A stretch of 64,000 nucleotides of DNA from Paraburkholderia fungorum (GTDB lineage: Bacteria > Pseudomonadota > Gammaproteobacteria > Burkholderiales > Burkholderiaceae), in contig NZ_MCAS01000004.1 of assembly GCF_003610895.1 (NCBI RefSeq), forward strand, positions 1 to 64,000, written 5' to 3'. The notes beneath the pieces were generated by a model. It ran no database searches. It was not told the DNA's origin and saw only the letters and a program-made list of their open reading frames with translations. The translations under genes and the position numbers were made by a program. Of the stretch, positions 29,635-36,512 are shown in pieces. Every line of letters starts with the position of its first letter. Position 1 is the stretch's first letter.

Positions 29635-29976
29635 GGGGGTAGGTCGGTTGGCGAATTGCTGGATGAAGTGCGTTGAACCACAAGTGGGAATGTGGCGGCG
29701 CAAACAGATGTGATCTTCCCTGAATGTCGATTGAAAGGTACAGGCAATTCATTGCATTGCAAAACGGCGAAGCACGGCTTCGCCGTTTTACGTTTACGAC
29801 GTGCCATGCTTTGAACGAGTACCAGACCGAAGCTCGAGGTATTTACCTTCCTTGAGTTCTGACGACGCTGTCAGAAGGGGCCGATAGCGCATTTTGGTTA
29901 GGTGCGATAGATTCGCGACCAATTCTTTCGACGTGAAAGGATTGATTGCCGTCCTTTTGATTCCTCTATCGTATTC
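29635..29976. other. Intergenic region at the left edge of the secretion islet
   Basis: The 342 bases hold a strong hairpin at 29761-29789 and then a clearly AT-richer sequence (29810-29970) that should include the promoter of the first islet gene. No gene is seen. The change in base composition starts here. Confidence 0.5.
29761..29789. terminator. Hairpin terminator after the EAL-HDOD gene
   Basis: AAAACGGCGAAGC (29761-29773) pairs perfectly with GCTTCGCCGTTTT (29777-29789) around a 3-base loop. The A run on one side and the T run on the other give a two-way intrinsic terminator that separates the signalling gene from the islet. Confidence 0.85.
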
Positions 29977-31056
29977 ATGGCCGCTTCTGTCGACTACAAC
30001 GCCGCTGCTGACGCTTTCCAGATAACGTTTTCGACCGGCTACCGGGTCAGATTTTTCATCATCAATCTTCTTTTGTTGGTCTTGGCGCTACTGGTGCTGA
30101 TCGCGACGCTTATCGTGGCGACAAAAGGCGGCGGACTATTTGGCGCTCGCTGGTTCTGGTTGCCTGCTGCGCTCGGCGTGGGCGCGCTTGTTTTTCGCAG
30201 GATCCTGATCGCGGGTCTAACGGCGCCGCCGATCATTGTTGATCGTTCTGGTCATGTTCGCCGCGGATTTCAGCGCGTGCAATTCGGAGATCGACCCGGT
30301 GTAATTCTCACAGGGCCTGCGGCAGAGTCTGATGAGCCGATTGGCTTCAACCGGCGTGGCGTGAGGCTCAATTCATCGATCATTCTGGTTGGGCCGTACG
30401 GAGCGCGCTTTGTCATCTACTCGGCGAAGAATGTTCACACTGTCCGCCATATCTTTGGTGGCATTCGTGAATGGACGGGCGTTACAAACCGCGTTGTGCC
30501 ACAAACGAGTGTGCCGGCAGGACGCCTATTGCTATTCGGACTGGTCGCAGTGGGGATTGTGTCGATCGTCGGCTTACTCGTACTCGTTTCCGATTACCTG
30601 CTTTTTTACCCCGCTTACATCGGTGCTTGGGCGCTCGGAGCCAGCGTATTAGCGACTGCGTGCCTGATTCAGTTTGCATTGATAGTGAGGCGTTGCAACT
30701 GGCCGGTCCAAGCGTTGAGAGTGCCACGTGTTCTGCGAGCGGCACATACGCTACTTGCGGGGCTGTCCATCGCCTGCTTCGCAGCATTGTTCTTTCACCT
30801 CGCTAACCTGATCGAGTTTCGCTGGACCCCGGGGCAGGTACGCACTGTGCAGACCGTCGTTTTGCGAACACAAACATCGACGAAAGGATGTCATACGCCG
30901 GTGTACCTGCTGGAGCCGACTGCCAATCACGAAATCCGTTTCTGCGGTACCGGTTCGCGGAGCGATTGGCCGGTAGGGCAGCGGGTGGAGATCGACGAAT
31001 ATGTCAACAGGTTTGGTGTGCGGTTGATTGGCGTGCGGGCTTTAAATGGTGAGTAG
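29977..31056 (+). CDS. Unknown multi-pass membrane protein of the secretion islet
   Basis: I do not recognise this 359-aa protein. It has two hydrophobic segments near the N-terminus (about 17-45 and 58-80), then a soluble part of about 100 residues (IIVDRSGHVRRGFQRVQFGD, GARFVIYSAKNV). Two or three further membrane segments lie at about 182-235 and 252-280. A C-terminal soluble domain of about 75 residues carries two Cys (KGCHTPVYLLE, IRFCGTGSRSD) and is loosely reminiscent of DUF3592-type domains. Codon use is less GC-biased than in the flanking genes, suggesting transfer. It lies upstream of two more unknown membrane genes and the RTX gene. It may be a partner of, or protection against, the RTX protein; this is inference only. 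Confidence 0.75.
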   Translation: MAASVDYNAAADAFQITFSTGYRVRFFIINLLLLVLALLVLIATLIVATKGGGLFGARWFWLPAALGVGALVFRRILIAGLTAPPIIVDRSGHVRRGFQRVQFGDRPGVILTGPAAESDEPIGFNRRGVRLNSSIILVGPYGARFVIYSAKNVHTVRHIFGGIREWTGVTNRVVPQTSVPAGRLLLFGLVAVGIVSIVGLLVLVSDYLLFYPAYIGAWALGASVLATACLIQFALIVRRCNWPVQALRVPRVLRAAHTLLAGLSIACFAALFFHLANLIEFRWTPGQVRTVQTVVLRTQTSTKGCHTPVYLLEPTANHEIRFCGTGSRSDWPVGQRVEIDEYVNRFGVRLIGVRALNGE

Positions 31057-31122
31057 AACGCGCGTGCGTCGGATGTGGCGAAGCACGCCTCATCAAAACT
31101 GGCGCTTAACGAAGGAGACGCA

Positions 31123-31308
31123 GTGGATTTTTTAGTTTGGTTCTTCATCGACATACTCTGTTGGGGCGTCGGGGCGTTCGGATTGAAGATTTTATCTTTT
31201 GGAAAACTAAGGGTTTCGAAGTTGGAACCCAACTGGGTTGCCGGATTCGGAGCTGTCGCCATAATTGTTGCGTTAGCTTCGGTGATTTATATGGTCAAGG
31301 GGAGGTAA
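31123..31308 (+). CDS. Small unknown two-helix membrane protein
   Basis: GTG at 31123 has an excellent ribosome-binding site (AAGGAG, 5 bases before), so I take it as the start although an ATG at 31075 is in frame. The 61-aa product (MDFLVWFFIDILCWGVGAFG...) has two hydrophobic helices (about 2-26 and 40-58), a short basic loop (SFGKLRVSKLEP) between them, and a positively charged C-terminus. I do not recognise a family. The size and topology resemble small immunity-like or accessory membrane proteins. It is AT-rich compared with the rest of the window. Confidence 0.65.
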   Translation: MDFLVWFFIDILCWGVGAFGLKILSFGKLRVSKLEPNWVAGFGAVAIIVALASVIYMVKGR

Positions 31309-31669
31309 TTTGAAAATTGCAAGTCGCATCAAATGTCGGGTAGAGCGATGTGGACATCTTGAGAAATAGAATGGGTAATAAAAATATTAGTCTGCCATCG
31401 CATTTATAAGATGTAATTTGAAAATGCGCGGTTGTCGATGAAACATGAAGGATGCCTGAGGTCCCTGTCAGAATGTCGGTGGCGCTGTTTTTTACTTTGT
31501 GAATTTTCCTCATTATATCGAGAAAAAGCGCATGGCGTGACTCGGGGTCAGGCCGGTATAAAATCAATACGAATGAGGTCGTCGCTGCCGCGGCGGTCAG
31601 AAGAGTCTGATTGGCGATAAGCGATCGGCGTGTTGTCATACCTGAATTTTCGTACGTGTAGTCGAAAAT
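31309..31669. other. AT-rich gap within the islet
   Basis: The 361 bases between two small membrane genes hold no intact gene that I can support. They include a possible gene remnant (31473-31610). The low GC content matches the neighbouring islet genes. Confidence 0.4.
31473..31610 (+). pseudogene. Possible small membrane-gene remnant with in-frame stop
   Basis: Reading from ATG at 31473 gives MSVALFFTL, then TGA at 31500, then in the same frame IFLIISRKSAWRDSG and NTNEVVAAAAVRRV ending at 31608-31610. The hydrophobic start, basic stop-transfer segment and protein-like C-terminus suggest a 45-residue single-helix protein broken by one stop codon. Chance cannot be excluded at this length. 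Confidence 0.25.
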
Positions 31670-32194
31670 ATGATTTTAAAATTTTTTAAATTTATTCTTC
31701 TGACGATAGCTTTCCTCTATTTTGGAAGCGGGCCAGTCAGGATATTGCTCTACAGTCCGCCAACGCACGAAATGCTCAGTTATTCATCGGGTGTCGCGAA
31801 GGTTGGAAAAATATACAGGGGGGGCGAATATATATCTCTGATTGGAGATTCGGGCGGAATAACGTATCACTGTGGATATCGTCAATCTGGTTTGGACGTA
31901 GGGTTTTGCCCTCTGGAGATCCGGGGTGGGAAAAATATCGATGGTAAGCAGGTTGTTATTGGTTGGTACGTTCAGAAGAGAAGCTTTTGGGCTTTTTCTC
32001 AGAGACAGATTTTTGAGGTGCGTCAAGGTAAGGGAGACGTATTGGCGTTTGATCAGGCAGTTAAATACTATCAGTCCCAAAGTAATCCGATTTTTTGTAA
32101 ATCATTGTTGTTTTTTATGGCTTTAATCTATTTTGTGGTATTGCGCAAGATTTTTTATATGAAGCAGGATCGAAGGTTGAGGGCAGTGTTATGA
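31670..32194 (+). CDS. Unknown membrane-anchored protein coupled to the RTX gene
   Basis: This 174-aa protein of unknown family has a hydrophobic N-terminal anchor (FFKFILLTIAFLYFG, about 5-20), a soluble middle part of about 105 residues with three Cys, and a second hydrophobic segment near the C-terminus (LLFFMALIYFVVL, about 145-160). Both ends face the same side and the middle is probably periplasmic. Its stop overlaps the RTX start by 4 bases (ATGA), so the two are translationally coupled. The gene is strongly AT-rich. By position it corresponds to frpD in the meningococcal frpDC operon, but it is not a lipoprotein and shows no obvious similarity to FrpD. It may be an immunity or binding partner; this is unproven. 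Confidence 0.72.
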   Translation: MILKFFKFILLTIAFLYFGSGPVRILLYSPPTHEMLSYSSGVAKVGKIYRGGEYISLIGDSGGITYHCGYRQSGLDVGFCPLEIRGGKNIDGKQVVIGWYVQKRSFWAFSQRQIFEVRQGKGDVLAFDQAVKYYQSQSNPIFCKSLLFFMALIYFVVLRKIFYMKQDRRLRAVL

Positions 32195-35100
32195 AAGGTT
32201 TGAACGTTGATTACATCGGCATTGCTATTGGCCAGTTGGCGAACGGTCAAAACGCTGCGCAGGTTGGAAAATCGGTTGGTTCCGTCGCTGAGGGCCAGAA
32301 GGGTTCGGGATATCAAGCGGCACTGTCAACACTTCAATTCGTTGATGGCTTGATGGGCTCCGTGGGAAGGTCCGTTCTTCCAATTGGAACATCCGTTGGC
32401 AATATTCCGTGGTTCGGACCATTGATTGGAGCTGCTGCTTTGGTCAACGACGTTTCCGACCTCGCGTCGCAAGTTCCAAATGGTACGGTAAGCACTGGAA
32501 CCTTATACGCGGCCATCGGGGATGCGTCGTCGCTGATCGGGGGAGTCATGCTGAACGTCGCCGGACTATCGATCGCCAGCGGTGCGGCTGTCCCCGGACT
32601 AGCCGGGGTGGGCGCAGCCCTTCTCGTCGCCGGAGTAGGCCTCAGCATCGCATCGATGCTTGCCGGCAACGAAACGACGAGCGTCATCAACGACATGCTA
32701 GACGCAGCTGCCGCTCTGCAAAGTGCGCTTGGAAACGCAATTAGCGATGCAGTAGGTGACATTGGCGCCATGCTCAACTCCGTTGCTACCGGTGTCGGCG
32801 ATTTCGCTGATGCATTCTCGAACTGGCTCAAAGGCAAGTACGACGACGTCCTGAAATTCGCAAAGGAATACTTCTTTGGTGCCAATCTTGTCGACCCCCT
32901 CATCCTCGACATCGACGGTGACGGTATCCACACCACCAATCCCGACAATTCGAATGCCTACTTCGATTTCGACGGCAGCGGCAGCCGCACACACACCGGC
33001 TGGATCAGCGCGGGTGACGGTTTCCTCGTTCTCGACCGTAACCACAACGGCATGATCGACTCCGGCGCAGAACTATTCAGCAACTTCACGCCGCTTGCGA
33101 ACGGCACACTCGCTGCGAACGGCTTCGACGCACTCCGCGAATTCGACATCAACAAAGATGGCGTCATCGACCGCAACGACGCGATCTGGTCTTCGCTAAG
33201 AATCTGGCGCGATGCAAACGGCGACGGCACCTCACAATCCGGCGAGCTGCTAAGCCTCGACGAACTCGGCATTATCTCGATCAACCTGAGCAAGGACGCG
33301 ACCATCCGCACGCTCGAAAATGGCAACATGGTGCGCGGCACCGGCTCATTCGTGCAGATGGTCGACGGCGTTCCCGTCGAGCGTGACATGCAGGAAATAT
33401 GGTTTGGTCAGGACACGCTGCATCAGAAGTTTGATACGACCATCCCGCTGCGTGATGACGTAATCGCAATGCCGTACGTACAGGGCGCGGGCAATGTGCG
33501 CGATCTTTGGCAAGCCGCGAGTCTGGATACGGCAGAGGGTATGGCCCTGCGTACGCTGCTTGACCAAATCACGCACGCAAAGACCGCTACAGAACAGCAG
33601 GCGCTGATCGAACCGTTGCTCAAGGCGTGGGCCGCGACATCGGGCATGACAACCTCACAATCGCTCAAAGAATCCGGCAAGCGCACTATCACAGGATTCG
33701 CAACCGACGCCGACTGGCTCGGCCGCCTCACGGTGCTGGAGAAGATGTCCGGCACGATGTTGGGCGCGAACGCGCAAGGCACCGTAAGCCTGTCAGGTAC
33801 ACGCGGCGAATATGTGTCGAATGCATGGTCGACCCTTGTCGAGTCCGTGTACAAGGCCATCGCGATGCAGACGGTCTGGAAACCTTATCTCGACGCAATC
33901 GCGTATGACGTCAACGACGCAGGTCAGGTGCACGTGGACTTCAGTGCCATGATGGCGAAGCTGAAAGCGGCAGAAAGTGTGGTCGGCGCGGCAGATGTCG
34001 CGTTCGTGCTGGCCGGGCTGACGAAGGCTTTCGGTGTGAACTGGATACAGCAGGGTTTCGATATCGGTGCGGAACTCCGCAGTTATGTCGAAGCGCACCA
34101 AAGCGACGCGTTGCGCGAGGCGCTTGGGCAACTGGGCATCTCATTCGGTAGCGGTTCGCTGAACGCTGCAACCGGTGGTCCGATGTCGGGCAGCATTCTC
34201 ATCGGCTTCACAGGCAAAGACGTGCTCAACGGCGGCAGCGGCGATGACATCCTGCTAGGCGGCGACGGCAACGATACGCTTTACGGTGGTGCTGGCGATG
34301 ACGTGCTTGATGGTGGCGCAGGTGACGACCTGTTGGTCGGCGGAACGGGCAGCGACACTTACCTGTTTGGACGGCACTCGGGCAACGACACGATCGAAGA
34401 GGCCTACGACTTGTACGGCAACGACACCGACGTGGTGGTTTTCGACGCGGACATCCGTCCGCAGGACGTTACTGTGCGTCGTGACGGTCAAGGCGCTGAT
34501 CTGTTAATCACGTTGTCCGGCTCGAACAACGTCTTGCGTATCAAGATGCAGTTTTATCAGAGCGGTTTGGTTTTCCCTTACGGCGTTGAACAGTTCAAGT
34601 TTGCCGACGGCACGATCTGGACCAAGCATGACGTTGCCTTGATGGCATTGCAAGGGACACCAGGCAACGACGTGCTGGTCGGCTACAACGGCGACGACAT
34701 ACTCGACGGAGGTGCCGGCAACGATTTGCTGATCGGCGGCACAGGCAGTGACACGTATCTGTTCGGTCGCAATTCCGGCAACGACACGATCGAGGAGGCA
34801 TACGATCTGAACGGCAAGGACACCGATGTCGTGCTGTTCGACGCGGACATCCGTCCGGAAGACGTGACGGTGCGTCGCGATGGCCAAAGTTCGGATCTGC
34901 TGCTTACGATTGCCGGCTCGAACAATGTGCTGCGTGTGAAGATGCAGTTCTATCAGAGCGGTCTGCTTTTCCCCTACGGTATCGAACAATTCAAGTTTGC
35001 CGACGGTACGATCTGGACCAAGCAGGACGTCGCCCTGATGGCATTGCAGGGCACGCCGGGCAACGACGTTCTGGTTGGCTACAACGGAGACGACATACTC

Positions 35101-36432
35101 GACGGCGGCGCCGGCAACGATTTGTTGATCGGTGGAACAGGTAGCGACACGTATCTGTTCGGCCGCAATTCCGGCAACGACACGATCGAGGAGGCATATG
35201 ACCCGCTAGGCAAGGACACCGACATCGTACTATTCGATGCGGATATCCGTCCGGAAGACGTGACGGTGCGTCGGGACGGCCAAAGCGCGGATCTGTTGCT
35301 CACAATTGCCGGCTCGAACAACGTGCTGCGTGTGAAGATGCAGTTCTATCAAAGTGGTTCGGACTTCGCGTACGGCATCGAACAGTTCAAATTTGCCAAC
35401 GGCACGATCTGGACAAAACAGGACATCGCCCTGATGGCATTGCAAGGCACGCCGGGCAACGACGTGCTGGTTGGCTACAACGGTGATGACGTTCTCGACG
35501 GCGGCGCGGGTAACGACCTGCTGATCGGTGGCCCAGGCAGCGACACCTATCTGTTCGGTCGCAACTCCGGAAATGACACGATCGAGGAGGTGTACGACCC
35601 GCAGGGCAAGGACACTGATGTCGTGCTGTTTGACGCGGATATCCGTCCGGAAGACGTGACGGTGCGTCGCGATGGTCAAAGCGCGGATCTGTTGCTCACA
35701 ATTGCCGGCTCGAACAACGTGCTACGTGTGAAGATGCAGTTCTATCAAGGTGGTTTGGACTTCCCGTACGGCATCGAACAGTTCAAATTCGCCAACGGCA
35801 CGATCTGGAACAAGCAGGACGTCGCATTGATGGCATTGCAAGGCACGCCAGGCGACGACGTGCTAGTCGGCTACAACGGTGACGACGTACTCGACGGCGG
35901 CGCAGGTAACGACCTGCTTATCGGTGGCGCCGGCAGTGACACGTATCTGTTCGGCCGTCATTCCGGCAACGATACGATCGAGGAGGCCTACGACCCCAAC
36001 GGCAGGGACACCGACGTAGTTTTGTTCGACGCCGATGTCAAACCTACTGACGTCACCGTGCGTCGCGACGGCAACAGCACTGATCTGCTGGTCACGCTGT
36101 CGGGTTCGGACAACACGCTCCGTATCAAGATGCAGTTCTATGAGAGCGGTTCGACTCTTCCTTACGGTGTCGAGCAGTTCAGATTCTCCGACGGTACCAC
36201 GTGGGACAAGGTCACGATCAACGCGAAGGCGCTCGCGACACAGCCGAAGCTTATGTCAGCGTCGCGGGCTTTCACACCGGACACGACTGCTGCATCGGCG
36301 TACATCGAAAGTAGACTGGATTTGCTGATCCAGACAATGGCAAGTGCCGCGCCACCGCCGTTGTCGGACTCGACCTGGCAACAAGGTGCAACACAAGCGC
36401 TGACGGCGCCGATTGCAGTCAACTGCTTCTAG
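32191..36432 (+). CDS. FrpC-like self-processing RTX protein, 1413 aa
   Basis: This is a secreted calcium-binding protein exported by the adjacent type I system. Residues 1-234: N-terminal domain with glycine-rich hydrophobic stretches (about 70-165, for example LAGVGAALLVAGVGLSIAS). Residues 235-410: the FrpC-type self-processing module, beginning at the scissile D235-P236 bond (NLVDPLILDIDGDGI), with EF-hand-like loops (DRNHNGMIDSGAE, DINKDGVIDRNDA, RDANGDGTSQSGE). About 410-665: helical FrpC-like region. From about 675: RTX nonapeptides, then five 132-residue units each with nonapeptides plus a haemolysin-type calcium-binding-related domain (DVTVRRDG...). The last 60 residues should hold the uncleaved secretion signal. 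In FrpC, calcium triggers Asp-Pro cleavage and the new Asp end can link to lysines. No HlyC-type acyltransferase is present. Target unknown. Confidence 0.88.
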   Translation: MKGLNVDYIGIAIGQLANGQNAAQVGKSVGSVAEGQKGSGYQAALSTLQFVDGLMGSVGRSVLPIGTSVGNIPWFGPLIGAAALVNDVSDLASQVPNGTVSTGTLYAAIGDASSLIGGVMLNVAGLSIASGAAVPGLAGVGAALLVAGVGLSIASMLAGNETTSVINDMLDAAAALQSALGNAISDAVGDIGAMLNSVATGVGDFADAFSNWLKGKYDDVLKFAKEYFFGANLVDPLILDIDGDGIHTTNPDNSNAYFDFDGSGSRTHTGWISAGDGFLVLDRNHNGMIDSGAELFSNFTPLANGTLAANGFDALREFDINKDGVIDRNDAIWSSLRIWRDANGDGTSQSGELLSLDELGIISINLSKDATIRTLENGNMVRGTGSFVQMVDGVPVERDMQEIWFGQDTLHQKFDTTIPLRDDVIAMPYVQGAGNVRDLWQAASLDTAEGMALRTLLDQITHAKTATEQQALIEPLLKAWAATSGMTTSQSLKESGKRTITGFATDADWLGRLTVLEKMSGTMLGANAQGTVSLSGTRGEYVSNAWSTLVESVYKAIAMQTVWKPYLDAIAYDVNDAGQVHVDFSAMMAKLKAAESVVGAADVAFVLAGLTKAFGVNWIQQGFDIGAELRSYVEAHQSDALREALGQLGISFGSGSLNAATGGPMSGSILIGFTGKDVLNGGSGDDILLGGDGNDTLYGGAGDDVLDGGAGDDLLVGGTGSDTYLFGRHSGNDTIEEAYDLYGNDTDVVVFDADIRPQDVTVRRDGQGADLLITLSGSNNVLRIKMQFYQSGLVFPYGVEQFKFADGTIWTKHDVALMALQGTPGNDVLVGYNGDDILDGGAGNDLLIGGTGSDTYLFGRNSGNDTIEEAYDLNGKDTDVVLFDADIRPEDVTVRRDGQSSDLLLTIAGSNNVLRVKMQFYQSGLLFPYGIEQFKFADGTIWTKQDVALMALQGTPGNDVLVGYNGDDILDGGAGNDLLIGGTGSDTYLFGRNSGNDTIEEAYDPLGKDTDIVLFDADIRPEDVTVRRDGQSADLLLTIAGSNNVLRVKMQFYQSGSDFAYGIEQFKFANGTIWTKQDIALMALQGTPGNDVLVGYNGDDVLDGGAGNDLLIGGPGSDTYLFGRNSGNDTIEEVYDPQGKDTDVVLFDADIRPEDVTVRRDGQSADLLLTIAGSNNVLRVKMQFYQGGLDFPYGIEQFKFANGTIWNKQDVALMALQGTPGDDVLVGYNGDDVLDGGAGNDLLIGGAGSDTYLFGRHSGNDTIEEAYDPNGRDTDVVLFDADVKPTDVTVRRDGNSTDLLVTLSGSDNTLRIKMQFYESGSTLPYGVEQFRFSDGTTWDKVTINAKALATQPKLMSASRAFTPDTTAASAYIESRLDLLIQTMASAAPPPLSDSTWQQGATQALTAPIAVNCF
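34255..36234 (+). repeat. Five 396-bp direct repeats inside the RTX gene
   Basis: Units begin at 34255, 34651, 35047, 35443 and 35839, exactly 396 bases (132 codons) apart. The last four start with the codons for QGTPG(N/D)DVLVGYNGDD and the second to fourth are nearly identical at DNA level, while the first and fifth have diverged more. The pattern suggests recent internal duplication and allows copy number to change by recombination. Confidence 0.92.
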
Positions 36433-36451
36433 TTCGAACCACCACGCTCAG

Positions 36452-36479
36452 GGTCGCGCGACGCTTAAGTCGCGCGACC
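36452..36479 (+). promoter_or_regulatory. Perfect 11-bp hairpin between the RTX and ABC transporter genes
   Basis: GGTCGCGCGAC (36452-36462) pairs fully with GTCGCGCGACC (36469-36479) around a GCTTAA loop, 20 bases after the RTX stop. No T run follows, so it is more likely an mRNA-stabilising or attenuating structure that lowers transporter expression relative to the RTX protein, as is known for a terminator between hlyA and hlyB. Confidence 0.65.
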
Positions 36480-36512
36480 GGTTTACCCGTCGCAAGAAAG
36501 AAGCAATACCGA

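Noticed and set aside
31295..31639. Minus-strand open frame of 114 codons in the AT-rich islet gap
   Set aside because: There is no ribosome-binding site, the hydropathy is patchy, and it opposes the direction of all islet genes. It was judged a chance frame.
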